From: Actinomycetota bacterium
GTDB lineage: Bacteria; Actinomycetota; Actinomycetes; Nanopelagicales; Nanopelagicaceae
Length of the DNA: 18,054 nucleotides
Reading direction: 5' to 3'
Assembly (NCBI GenBank): GCA_009702525.1
Contig: WLHW01000017.1
Coordinates: 1-18,054 of the forward strand
Part shown: positions 7,504 through 14,478 of the stretch, in pieces
Numbering within the stretch: the first letter of the stretch is position 1
How the letters are laid out: every line of letters begins with the position of its first letter
Program-made: the position numbers and the translations under genes
Notes under the pieces: generated by a model
Told to the model about the DNA's origin: nothing
The model's input: only the letters and a program-made list of their open reading frames with translations
Databases searched by the model: none

Positions 7504-8094
7504 ATGAGCCAACAAATTGAGACCCAAATAGATGTCAGCCTGACTGAGCGAAACCGAACCACAGCATTTTTTAGAATTATCTTGGTCGTACCCATAGCCA
7601 TATTCTTAGCGTCTTTTGCGCCGACCGATTTTAGTAGCTCCAATAATTTTGCCATTGGATTCTTTGTTGTTCCGGTTGCCCTTGCACTAGTCGTTCGACA
7701 GATTTATCCAAGTTATCTCTTAACTTTCAATGAAGCTCTCCTCTCCTTACAAACGCGAGTAGATGCATATCTACTTTTGCTCACAGATGAATATCCATCG
7801 ATAGAGGAGAATGATCTGGTCAGTGTCACTTTTCCAGAAGTAGATGCCAAGGCGTTAAATCGCTGGCTGCCACTCGTTAAGTGGTTCTTAGCAATTCCAC
7901 TATACATAGTTGGAGTTTTTTATATTATCTATCTTCTGATCCTCACATTAATTGCTTGGCTAAGCATTTTATTCACTGGTAACTATCCAGAACAATGTGC
8001 TGAAGGAGTTGTAGGGACTCTGGCCTACTGGAACCGTGTACTTGGATATTCAGTTTTTCTTGTCACTGACGAGTACCCAACTTTTTCACTTTAA
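7504..8094 (+). CDS. DUF4389 family membrane protein
   Basis: 196 residues from the ATG at 7504 (MSQQIETQIDVSL); an in-frame ATG at 7459 would add a non-family leader and run into the control region. The protein is an internal duplication. Each half has a hydrophobic stretch (about residues 22-65 and 127-157) followed by a signature segment: RVDAYLLLLTDEYPSI at about 85-100 and RVLGYSVFLVTDEYPTF at about 178-194. This twice-repeated Y-x4-LTDEYP pattern is characteristic of DUF4389 membrane proteins, which have no established biochemical role. I expect four membrane-spanning segments. The gene is divergent from lacI and is followed, 3 nt after its stop, by the DNA glycosylase gene, so the two are likely co-transcribed. 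Function unknown. Confidence 0.82.
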   Translation: MSQQIETQIDVSLTERNRTTAFFRIILVVPIAIFLASFAPTDFSSSNNFAIGFFVVPVALALVVRQIYPSYLLTFNEALLSLQTRVDAYLLLLTDEYPSIEENDLVSVTFPEVDAKALNRWLPLVKWFLAIPLYIVGVFYIIYLLILTLIAWLSILFTGNYPEQCAEGVVGTLAYWNRVLGYSVFLVTDEYPTFSL

Positions 8095-8097
8095 TTT

Positions 8098-8742
8098 ATG
8101 GCAGTGCACTCAACTCGTACGATGCAACGGGTAGTTGCTGAAGTTGCTGTGCTTGATAAGAAGTTCGCCCCACTAATCAATCGACGTCCGCTTTGTACTA
8201 TTGGACGTTCTGAGCCCAGTGAAACTAACTTTGAATCTCTAGTGAGTTCAGTTATTTCACAGCAGCTTGCAACTAAAGCCGCTGAAACGATTCATGGCCG
8301 TTTACTTGCATTAAGTAAAGGGAAAATAACTCCTCGAAAAATTATTAAGCTTGATGATGTCGCACTTCGCGAAATTGGAGTATCTGGGGCTAAATCTAGA
8401 ACTATTAAGGGCCTAGCAGAAGCCGTTCTCGATAAGACAATCCCTATCGAACGCATTGATGAGATTCATGATGACCAAGAGATTTTTGAAGCTCTAACGT
8501 CCTTGTGGGGAATCGGTCGATGGACCGTTGAAATGTTTATGATGTTTCAACTTGGTCGCCTAGATGTCTGGCCAACTGGTGATTTAGCCGTCCGCAGAGG
8601 GTGGGATCTGATTCATAAAAATAAAGAGGAGACTTCACCTAAGAAATTAGATGTTCTTGGCGACAAACTGCACCCATATAGAAGCGTCGCAGCCTGGTAC
8701 TGCTATCAGGCCGTTCATGAATCGCGCGGATTAGATTATTAA
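8098..8742 (+). CDS. DNA-3-methyladenine glycosylase (AlkA-like, HhH-GPD)
   Basis: 214 residues of the helix-hairpin-helix GPD superfamily. These base-excision-repair enzymes remove alkylated purines such as 3-methyladenine from DNA. Visible are SVISQQLATKAAETI (51-65), the hairpin region LTSLWGIGRWTVEMFMMF (133-150) and the catalytic aspartate Asp162 in WPTGDLAVRRG. The missing Cys-rich cluster after the GPD domain separates it from Nth/MutY enzymes and supports the AlkA branch. There is no Ada-like N-terminal fusion; the length is that of a minimal AlkA. The ATG lies 3 nt after the DUF4389 stop, with a second in-frame ATG eight codons later that could be the true start. The 3' end shares TTAA with the convergent msrB stop. 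Confidence 0.9.
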   Translation: MAVHSTRTMQRVVAEVAVLDKKFAPLINRRPLCTIGRSEPSETNFESLVSSVISQQLATKAAETIHGRLLALSKGKITPRKIIKLDDVALREIGVSGAKSRTIKGLAEAVLDKTIPIERIDEIHDDQEIFEALTSLWGIGRWTVEMFMMFQLGRLDVWPTGDLAVRRGWDLIHKNKEETSPKKLDVLGDKLHPYRSVAAWYCYQAVHESRGLDY

Positions 8743-9152
8743 ATATCTTCCAAAATCATGGAAACAGAGTTTATGCACCAACGCTCATCAGTCGGAACGT
8801 CGTAACCTTCGCCTTTAAACACATGTCCTAAGTGAGAACCACAAGATGCGCACCGAACTTCAGTACGAACACGGGGAAATAGCGAACGATCTTCAATTAA
8901 TTCCACTGCATCATCACTAGTCGGTGCATAAAAAGAAGGCCATCCGCACCCAGAGTGAAACTTAGTTTGGCTTTTAAAAAGAACAGCAGAACATGCCTTG
9001 CACTTGTAAACGCCGACTTTATCGGTATCGGTATATTCACCAGTAAATGGCCGTTCAGTTGCTGCATTTCTTAAAACATCGTAAGACAATGGATCCAAAG
9101 TTGCTTTAAGTTCGGCTTCATCAATTTTAACTGGATAATTTTTCTCACTCAC
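8739..9152 (-). CDS. msrB: Peptide-methionine (R)-S-oxide reductase MsrB
   Basis: 137 residues starting at GTG 9150-9152; a further upstream in-frame start would overlap msrA extensively. MsrB reduces the R epimer of methionine sulfoxide in proteins. The structural zinc is held by two CxxC pairs, Cys51/Cys54 (CKAC) and Cys101/Cys104 (CASC). The catalytic cysteine is Cys126 in ERWCINSVSM, and HSGCGWPSF (66-74) is the substrate-pocket signature. The GTG start overlaps the msrA stop by 4 bases (GTGA), so the two are translated together as a complete methionine-repair operon. No signal peptide is seen, so the protein is cytoplasmic. The end overlaps the convergent glycosylase gene by TTAA. Confidence 0.95.
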   Translation of the reverse strand: MSEKNYPVKIDEAELKATLDPLSYDVLRNAATERPFTGEYTDTDKVGVYKCKACSAVLFKSQTKFHSGCGWPSFYAPTSDDAVELIEDRSLFPRVRTEVRCASCGSHLGHVFKGEGYDVPTDERWCINSVSMILEDI

Positions 9153-9676
9153 GCGCTGACTCCTACAGTTGGATATGCAATACCAGTACTCGAATGGCAA
9201 TCATAACCTTGTGGATTTTTTTGTAAATATTTTTGGTGGTACTCCTCAGCGAAAAAATATTGGATTCCATCGGCCGCTAGAATCTCTGTCGTAATCTCAT
9301 CAAAGCCTTCACCAGTTAAAACACCTTGATAGATATTTCGTGACTGAATCGCTGTTTCGTGTTGCTGTGCAGTAGTTGTAAAAAGTGCACTTCGATACTG
9401 AGTGCCAATGTCGCCACCTTGACGGTTAAGCGAGGTTGGATCATGCATCGTCCAAAACTCTTCAAGTAACTTTTGATAAGTAACTTTGCTGTCATCAAAA
9501 ACTATTTTCACAACTTCGGCATGACCTGTAGTCCCAGTACACACCTGCTCATAGGTTGGGTGAACTGCGGTGCCGCCCATATATCCAACGCTTGTTTCAA
9601 GCACGCCATCAATGTTCCAAAAACGTCGCTCGGCACCCCAAAAACATCCGGTAGCGCAGTACATAGTTGAACTCAT
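9149..9676 (-). CDS. msrA: Peptide-methionine (S)-S-oxide reductase MsrA
   Basis: 175 residues from the ATG at 9674-9676 (MSSTMYCATGCFWG); a longer frame to 9712 lacks support. MsrA reduces the S epimer of methionine sulfoxide. The catalytic cysteine is Cys11 in the GCFWGAERRFW motif. GGDIGTQYRSALF (88-100) and FFAEEYHQKYLQKNP (141-155) are conserved family blocks, and Cys160 in GYDCHSSTG is the likely resolving cysteine. The gene is first in a two-gene operon with msrB. No ribosome site is visible; AAGAAT sits 7 nt before the ATG, and 13 bases spanning the start are identical to those at the DUF4389 start. tRNA-Arg lies on the opposite strand, about 68 bases away. Confidence 0.95.
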   Translation of the reverse strand: MSSTMYCATGCFWGAERRFWNIDGVLETSVGYMGGTAVHPTYEQVCTGTTGHAEVVKIVFDDSKVTYQKLLEEFWTMHDPTSLNRQGGDIGTQYRSALFTTTAQQHETAIQSRNIYQGVLTGEGFDEITTEILAADGIQYFFAEEYHQKYLQKNPQGYDCHSSTGIAYPTVGVSA

Positions 9677-9683
9677 AGGCGTG

Positions 9684-9689
9684 ATTCTT
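9684..9689 (-). promoter_or_regulatory. Candidate weak -10 element for msrAB
   Basis: On the minus strand AAGAAT is followed by CACGCCT and the ATG at 9676. Only the conserved second-position A and sixth-position T of the -10 box match. It is proposed because its placement and the following CACGCCTATGAG match the DUF4389 start exactly. Confidence 0.3.
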
Positions 9690-9743
9690 TCATTGTCACG
9701 ACATATCTGCACCCGCTGATAGCCTTATATCCATACCTTTTGA

Positions 9744-9815
9744 GCCCCCGTAGCTCAGGGGATAGAGCACTGCCCTCCGAAGGCGGGTGCACAGGTTCGA
9801 ATCCTGTCGGGGGCA
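9744..9815 (+). tRNA. tRNA-Arg (anticodon CCG)
   Basis: The 72 bases fold into a full cloverleaf. The acceptor stem is GCCCCCG with CGGGGGC; the D stem GCTC/GAGC encloses an AGGGGATA loop. The anticodon arm is CTGCC-CTCCGAA-GGCGG with anticodon CCG, the variable loop is short, and the T arm is ACAGG-TTCGAAT-CCTGT. The discriminator base is A and the 3' CCA is not encoded. It reads CGG arginine codons. An AT-rich TTATAT at 9725-9730 may be part of its promoter. No Rho-independent terminator is evident after it. Confidence 0.97.
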
Positions 9816-9900
9816 CACGCGACTTAAATCACCCTAAATCTGGAAATCTTTTCACGTTCATCCTTGTTAAACATCGCATAAGACGAGAGAATTGATGCCT

Positions 9901-9935
9901 TGCGCACGATTCGAACGCGCAGAAACAACGTTGTT
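9901..9935. promoter_or_regulatory. Inverted repeats in the whiB1 upstream region
   Basis: The 167 bases between the tRNA and whiB1 contain no gene. Two symmetric elements stand out: TGCGC (9901-9905) paired with GCGCA (9917-9921) around TTCGAA, and the perfect 12-base palindrome AACAACGTTGTT (9924-9935). The palindrome lies about 48 bases before the whiB1 ATG, a reasonable place for an operator. WhiB1-type genes are commonly regulated by CRP-like proteins, but this palindrome is not a standard CRP site, so the binding protein is unknown. Confidence 0.4.
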
Positions 9936-9982
9936 AAGTAATGATGGGCCTCCAACTAAAAGAGGCTGAAGGAGGCATGCGC

Positions 9983-10252
9983 ATGGACTGGCGACATCAA
10001 TCGGCCTGCCGCGATGAAGATCCCGAGCTATTTTTCCCTGTAGGAAATACCGGTCCTGCTTTGACTCAAATTGAAGAGGCTAAGAAGGTCTGCCAACGCT
10101 GCATCGTAAAAGAGCCATGCCTGGCGTGGGCACTTGAGAGCGGTCAAGATGCTGGCGTATGGGGTGGACTCTCAGAAGATGAGCGACGTGCACTTAAGCG
10201 ACGTGCAGCTCGTAATCGTGCACGCTTAATGGAACAACAAAACTCTTTCTAA
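9983..10252 (+). CDS. whiB1: WhiB1/WblE-type iron-sulfur transcription regulator
   Basis: 89 residues from the ATG at 9983 (MDWRHQSACRDEDPELFFPV). The Shine-Dalgarno GGAGG at 9971-9975 is 7 nt from this ATG, but only 1 nt from the in-frame ATG at 9977 and downstream of the one at 9941, which decides the start. Cys9, Cys37, Cys40 and Cys46 form the 4Fe-4S ligand set in the spacing of mycobacterial WhiB1. GVWGGLSEDERR (58-69) is the family turn that contacts the primary sigma factor, and the Arg/Lys-rich tail LKRRAARNRARL binds DNA. The WhiB1 group is nitric-oxide responsive and essential in mycobacteria. Convergent to the PdtaS-like kinase with a 5-base gap, the same whiB1/pdtaS neighbourhood as in mycobacteria. 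Confidence 0.95.
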   Translation: MDWRHQSACRDEDPELFFPVGNTGPALTQIEEAKKVCQRCIVKEPCLAWALESGQDAGVWGGLSEDERRALKRRAARNRARLMEQQNSF

Positions 10253-10257
10253 TTTAG

Positions 10258-11727
10258 TTACAACGGAAAGCGTAACGTTGCAACAGTTCCTTCATCTGTA
10301 GAAATTAAGGTGAGCTTTCCCTTTAATTCGTTTTCTGTCAAAGTTCTAACTATTTGTAATCCCAAATTTGAAGAAGTAGCAATGTCAAATCCATCAGGTA
10401 AGCCAACGCCATCATCACTGATCTTAACTACGCATTCATTGCTATATTGCTGTACGTCAATTAATAATTTTGTTCCTTGCTCGGCTAATCCGTGTTCTAA
10501 TGCGTTGTGCATCAACTCTGTTACAACTAAAGACAGCGGTGTCGCTAAGCGAGATTCTAACGAACCGAGTTGGCCTTTTCTTTCGATACTTAACTCCCCC
10601 ATTCGTGGGCTGAGTTCAAGGGCATGTGTAATTAAACTAGTTAATACTTCATCAAATGCCACAGAATTTTCGGTACTGCTGGACAGAGTTTCGTGAACCA
10701 ACGCGATAGATGCAATACGACGAACAGCTTCGTTAAGGGCTGAAGCGGCTCCCGGATCTTCAATTCGACGTGCCTGTAATCTCAGAAGTGCCGAGACTGT
10801 CTGCAAATTGTTCTTTACACGGTGGTGAATTTCCCGGATTGTTGCATCTTTTGTGACAAGTTCACGATCTCGCCTGCGCAATTCAGTGACATTTTGCAAC
10901 AAAACAATTGCGCCCACTCGATCTACGCCTTGCAATAATGGAAGAACAAGTAGATCAATGGTTGCGCCTTGGTTATCAATCTCGACTCTTCGCAATACTT
11001 TGCCATTTAAACGTGTACGTATTCCCTCTTCATGCGCATCGGGTGAATTCTTAATAACCGCTTCGGCAATATCGCCTAACTTATTGTTTTCAATCTCGCT
11101 TTTCCAGCCCATGCGACTAAAAGCCGAGCGTGCATTAGGGCTTGCATAGGAGATAACACCATTAACATCCAAGCGGATTAAGCCATCTCCAACGCGGGGC
11201 AACGGTTCAAAAATAGAACCCGCTCCAGCATAGGGAAATGAACCTTGAGAAACCATTTGATATAAGTTGTGTGCGATCTCTCGATAGTTAAGTTCCAGGC
11301 TGCTGGGAGATCGCATAAGGTCAGCGTTTCTATGCCGAGAAATAACTGCAATTACTTGGCCGTCAAAGAGAACTGGAATCGTCTCTTGCTTGATCATAAT
11401 GTCACCAAGTTTTTCAGGTGCTGAGTTACGCCCAATTTCCCCACTTGATAGCGCTTCATCCAAACTTGGGTGACTCCCCCAACTTACTTCGTTACCAATG
11501 ACATCGTCTGCAAAAACTGTTGCGGTTGTCGTTGGACGAATATGAGCTATCGCAACGTGGCCAGTAGGCCATAGTTTTATATCTTTTCTGATTGGAACCC
11601 ATAAAATTAAATCGGCAAATGACAAGTCTGATAGGAGTTGCCAATCAGCTACTAACTCACGGAGCCGATGTGCCTGATCTAGTGTGACTGAGCTTCTACC
11701 GCTGAGAAGAGAATCGAACTGCGACAT
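10258..11727 (-). CDS. pdtaS: PdtaS-like sensor histidine kinase (HisKA_2 / HWE-like)
   Basis: 489 residues from the ATG at 11725-11727; a second ATG directly before it (11728-11730) overlaps the upstream TGA, and GGAAG lies 5 nt before the chosen one. The protein is soluble, with no membrane helix. It has an N-terminal GAF-like region (about 1-165), then a PAS-like region (about 180-290, RLDVNGVISYASPNA), then the dimerisation/phosphoacceptor helix REIHHRVKNNLQTVSALLRL with the histidine near residue 302. The HATPase domain follows, with N-box VVTELMHNALEHG and G1 box DDGVGLPDG. In mycobacteria PdtaS signals to the ANTAR RNA-binding regulator PdtaR; no pdtaR is in this window. It is translationally coupled to the DUF6912 gene upstream. 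Ligand unknown. Confidence 0.92.
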   Translation of the reverse strand: MSQFDSLLSGRSSVTLDQAHRLRELVADWQLLSDLSFADLILWVPIRKDIKLWPTGHVAIAHIRPTTTATVFADDVIGNEVSWGSHPSLDEALSSGEIGRNSAPEKLGDIMIKQETIPVLFDGQVIAVISRHRNADLMRSPSSLELNYREIAHNLYQMVSQGSFPYAGAGSIFEPLPRVGDGLIRLDVNGVISYASPNARSAFSRMGWKSEIENNKLGDIAEAVIKNSPDAHEEGIRTRLNGKVLRRVEIDNQGATIDLLVLPLLQGVDRVGAIVLLQNVTELRRRDRELVTKDATIREIHHRVKNNLQTVSALLRLQARRIEDPGAASALNEAVRRIASIALVHETLSSSTENSVAFDEVLTSLITHALELSPRMGELSIERKGQLGSLESRLATPLSLVVTELMHNALEHGLAEQGTKLLIDVQQYSNECVVKISDDGVGLPDGFDIATSSNLGLQIVRTLTENELKGKLTLISTDEGTVATLRFPL

Positions 11728-11729
11728 CA

Positions 11730-12116
11730 TCACTTCCAACTAGCTAACTCATCGGCAATTTCTTGCGTTGCAAACCAGGTTAATTCATCCTCGTCTTCAT
11801 AGGCAAGCAGTGCACACTGGACTTGATCCCAACGAATCGGCGAATTAAGCGTAAGTGAGTCAGCGCTTTCTTGATCTACTTGATTGTAATCAATCTCGAT
11901 TGCCAGAACTAAACCAGGTGCGAGCGTGGATTCGCGAAGTTTCAAGGCTTTTTCACCCGCTGCCACTGAAAGTAAATACTCTAGTTCTTCAGAATCACAG
12001 TCATCATTGTCAATTAGGAAATCACTTGTAGGCGCGAAGAGCGTTTCTACCTCCATAGTAAGTATCGAGATAAAACTCTCGAGTTCACTATGGCTAATTG
12101 CCAGGTAGGTTCGCAT
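11730..12116 (-). CDS. DUF6912-like actinobacterial protein
   Basis: A 128-residue, strongly acidic, probably soluble protein beginning MRTYLAISHSELESF. The order of features resembles the DUF6912 family of Actinobacteria: a short start strand, an EELEYLLSVAAGEKALKLRE helix (about 43-62), a VLAIEIDYNQVD strand, and a late RWDQVQCALLAYEDED segment. The identification is from recollection of the family pattern, not a search. Function is unknown in the family. The ATG is preceded by TACTAT at 6 nt, and its TGA overlaps the pdtaS start region (TGATG), so it probably leads a two-gene operon with the kinase. Confidence 0.72.
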   Translation of the reverse strand: MRTYLAISHSELESFISILTMEVETLFAPTSDFLIDNDDCDSEELEYLLSVAAGEKALKLRESTLAPGLVLAIEIDYNQVDQESADSLTLNSPIRWDQVQCALLAYEDEDELTWFATQEIADELASWK

Positions 12117-12122
12117 AGGCCA

Positions 12123-12128
12123 ATAGTA
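12123..12128 (-). promoter_or_regulatory. Candidate -10 element for the DUF6912-pdtaS operon
   Basis: On the minus strand TACTAT is followed by TGGCCT and the ATG at 12116. The TAnnnT hexamer and 6-nt spacing fit a leaderless promoter placed in the 19-base gap after the CpaE-like gene. No Shine-Dalgarno is visible. Confidence 0.45.
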
Positions 12129-12135
12129 AGGGAGT

Positions 12136-13236
12136 TTATGCGTTCATTTCGCTAGCTATTCTGGCAATTGATTTTCTCAAAGCAGAGCGCTCATTGACCT
12201 CTATAAATGTGGCTTTTTCAGCCTGGGCTGCAGCTGCAGCACGTAAATCACGATTAATAACACGCACCGCACGTGGCCGCAGCGGGGTCGTAATTGAAAG
12301 GAATTTTTCCTCTTCCTCTTCCCCTCGACGCCCTGGGGAACGCATATTCAATGTGAAGCTAACACCACTTCGAATCGAGGTCATCCCCATAAGTGTGACT
12401 ACTTGTTCAAGTCGATGTATTCCTAATAAATCCGCCCGAGCAACGATCATCATCTCATCACCCTGGTCACAGCTCCATGTGGTCATAGTCGAAGTCCAAC
12501 GACGATCGGTTAATCGATTTGATAGCCCTGAAATAGAACCCAAATCGATAATAATGTTGTCAAAAGTTGTTGTTGCGCGCTCCATATAGGAGTCAATAGA
12601 TAAAGCTTGATCTTGTGAAATCTCAGCAGCACACAGTCCAGGTGCCAGAGTTCTCCAACCTGTTTCACTATGCATATTTCTGAGTGCCAATAGTGCAGCA
12701 ATTGACGGTGCACGGAAATTGGCATCTATTAATAACGTTGATTTTTCAAGAACACTAAGTTCCATAGCTAGATTTAATGCCAGTGTCGTACAACCTGTGC
12801 CACTGCCGGCAGATCCAATCGCTAAAACATGAGCACGACGACTCTGGCGTGGAACTTGTGTATTTTGACGAATCAGTGGAGCTCTGACGAAACCTCGTAC
12901 AAGGCTTACTAAATCAGTTGTTGTTGCGGGTATTGAGTGCACATCTGCGTAGCCCGTTACTTTCAGTGGTTCACGAGCAAAGCCCACTACAGCTTTAACG
13001 GTACGACTAATTGACTCGAGCCGCGCAGGTGTTAAACCAGAGAGATCAGGTGAATAAATAAGAAGCGCTGCAGAAGTGCTTTCGAGATTTGTACGAGTGT
13101 AATTTTCTAAAGAGTCGATATCAATCGCCCGAAATATAACGCTCCACCCTTGAGCAAAGAGTGCCCCTGCGATGAAACCTTCGATCTCAGGATTTGATAT
13201 TGCAGTAATCACTGTTGGAAGCTCTACATTAGACAT
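12136..13236 (-). CDS. CpaE/TadZ-like (MinD/ParA superfamily) protein with degenerate P-loop
   Basis: 366 residues. The first ~125 residues form a receiver-like or degenerate N-terminal domain, as in CpaE/TadZ. The MinD/ParA-type domain begins at RRAHVLAIGSAGSGTGCTTL. Its deviant Walker A, normally KGGxGKTT, reads GSGTGCTT, so both the signature lysine and the P-loop lysine are replaced (Gly and Cys149). The A' aspartate is kept at Asp171 (LLIDANFRAPS) and Walker B at Asp231 (NIIIDLGS). A short EEEEE run sits near residue 300. CpaE-type proteins localise pilus-assembly or division machinery at the pole. The start overlaps the SAF-domain gene by 8 bases, as in cpaB-cpaE pairs, yet no tadA/B/C or pilin gene is in the window. 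ATP hydrolysis looks doubtful; a scaffold role is an inference. Confidence 0.82.
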   Translation of the reverse strand: MSNVELPTVITAISNPEIEGFIAGALFAQGWSVIFRAIDIDSLENYTRTNLESTSAALLIYSPDLSGLTPARLESISRTVKAVVGFAREPLKVTGYADVHSIPATTTDLVSLVRGFVRAPLIRQNTQVPRQSRRAHVLAIGSAGSGTGCTTLALNLAMELSVLEKSTLLIDANFRAPSIAALLALRNMHSETGWRTLAPGLCAAEISQDQALSIDSYMERATTTFDNIIIDLGSISGLSNRLTDRRWTSTMTTWSCDQGDEMMIVARADLLGIHRLEQVVTLMGMTSIRSGVSFTLNMRSPGRRGEEEEEKFLSITTPLRPRAVRVINRDLRAAAAAQAEKATFIEVNERSALRKSIARIASEMNA

Positions 13237-13828
13237 GTGAGCGCACCACTACTAATCGTCCATGTGTCGTAGCCACCAATAAGTGCAGAACCTGAGTCTC
13301 TTCAACAGCAATTGTCAGTGAAGCATCGGTGCCAAAGTTCTTACTCTTGGCATCAAAACTTAATAGAGTGACGCCTCCCAAGATCATTACTGGGTCAACA
13401 GGTAGCTCGCCATTTTGACTATCTATTACCCAATAGATATCTACTTGCTCCCCCTGCACGATTCCATATGCAACATCTGACATACGAATGCTTATCGGAA
13501 CAGCACTCGTTGCCATGACTCTGCCACTGCTAGTGATATCAGTCCGGCTTAGTAGTTGGCCATTATGGAATTTACCTGACGTAATCATTCCTAGTGGATC
13601 TTCGTCAGCTGGGATATAGAGCAAAGCACTATCACCAAGATCTACATGCCGGACTTCTAAATCGCCAACGACTAACTGATGCCCGATTGAAACATCATGG
13701 GCAACTACCCAATAGTTATCTCCCTTATTTGAAAAACTTGCTAAAAAAAAGGCCGATAGGAAGGATGCAACGATAAGTGTTATTGCTAAAGTGATTCTGG
13801 AGCGTGAACTTTCTTTTTTATTTACCAT
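13229..13828 (-). CDS. SAF-domain membrane protein (CpaB/FlgA-like)
   Basis: 199 residues. A basic N-terminus (MVNKKESSRSR) and one hydrophobic helix (residues 11-31) anchor an extracytoplasmic domain. Residues about 39-98 look like a SAF domain, with WVVAHDVSIGHQLVVGDLEV, then a GKFHNGQLLSRTDI end that matches the loop before the second SAF strand. The rest (residues 105-199) is beta-rich, with GEQVDIYWVIDSQN resembling the RcpC/CpaB C-terminal domain. CpaB-type proteins line or stabilise the outer part of Tad pilus systems; in Actinobacteria lone SAF proteins occur without a pilus. The 8-base overlap with the CpaE-like gene argues for a joint function. TTTAGT lies 6 nt before the ATG, a weak promoter candidate. 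Confidence 0.78.
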   Translation of the reverse strand: MVNKKESSRSRITLAITLIVASFLSAFFLASFSNKGDNYWVVAHDVSIGHQLVVGDLEVRHVDLGDSALLYIPADEDPLGMITSGKFHNGQLLSRTDITSSGRVMATSAVPISIRMSDVAYGIVQGEQVDIYWVIDSQNGELPVDPVMILGGVTLLSFDAKSKNFGTDASLTIAVEETQVLHLLVATTHGRLVVVRSHV

Positions 13829-13887
13829 GCGCTAACTAAAGTTGGGCTCTGGTATGTCGAAGTTCTTTATCCACACTCATACTTTTG

Positions 13888-14478
13888 GTGGATATAACCT
13901 CAATAATTCAGGCGAGGCGCAGGCGAAGAATTCAGGCAAATCTAGCTGGCATGACTACAAATCCATTCGTTGAAGAGCACCCACGTTTTAATTCAATTAA
14001 TTTGACACCTTTATCCAGCGATGAAAATGAAGACTGGCTTCATCCTATTTTGGAGATTTTTCGGCCAGCTAAAGAGATAGTACGAGATTCGAAAACTAAA
14101 CTTTACTTAGTTCCTAGCTGCTTTAATGATGAATTTGATCCCGATTTTGCTCCAGAACCTACATCAGCCAGAGATTTACCAGATTTAGGTGAGTGGAATC
14201 TTAACTTTTCACGCAATGTTTTAGAGATTTTTGCAGGTCGTAGACAACCATCACAACTTGCCAAACAATGTCATCACCATATATTTGCCGAACTTCTCAC
14301 TAAATCTGGTAGTGAAAAAGAGGTTGGAAGAATTAGAAAAATTCATATCAGTGAACCGTTAGATGGAGTCTGTGAAACAACAGTTACTGTCAGATTTGGA
14401 GCACGTTTGAGATGCCTCATACTTAGATTTGAAGGCGTAGACAATCGGTGGCTCTGTACTGCACTTACTTTGCTTTAG
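13888..14478 (+). CDS. DUF6459 (Rv3235-like) protein
   Basis: 196 residues if started at the GTG at 13888. An in-frame TTG precedes it and an ATG at 13951 gives a 175-residue alternative starting MTTNPFVEEH; no ribosome site supports any of them, so the start is uncertain. The C-terminal half carries the family pattern: a helix with NVLEIFAGRRQPSQLAKQCHHHIFAEL, a strand RIRKIHISEPLDGVCETTVTV, and the end RCLILRFEGVDNRWLCTALTLL. These proteins occur next to secA in Actinobacteria (Rv3235 in M. tuberculosis) and resemble a SecB- or NTF2-like small alpha/beta fold, but their function is not established. The N-terminal half is low in conserved features, with a run of arginines. Convergent with secA, sharing TTAG. 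Confidence 0.8.
   Translation: MDITSIIQARRRRRIQANLAGMTTNPFVEEHPRFNSINLTPLSSDENEDWLHPILEIFRPAKEIVRDSKTKLYLVPSCFNDEFDPDFAPEPTSARDLPDLGEWNLNFSRNVLEIFAGRRQPSQLAKQCHHHIFAELLTKSGSEKEVGRIRKIHISEPLDGVCETTVTVRFGARLRCLILRFEGVDNRWLCTALTLL

Noticed and set aside
9901..9921. Possible second tRNA or tRNA remnant (GATTCGAAC resembles a T-loop)
   Set aside because: No acceptor, D or anticodon arms can be formed around it; the similarity is to nine bases only.
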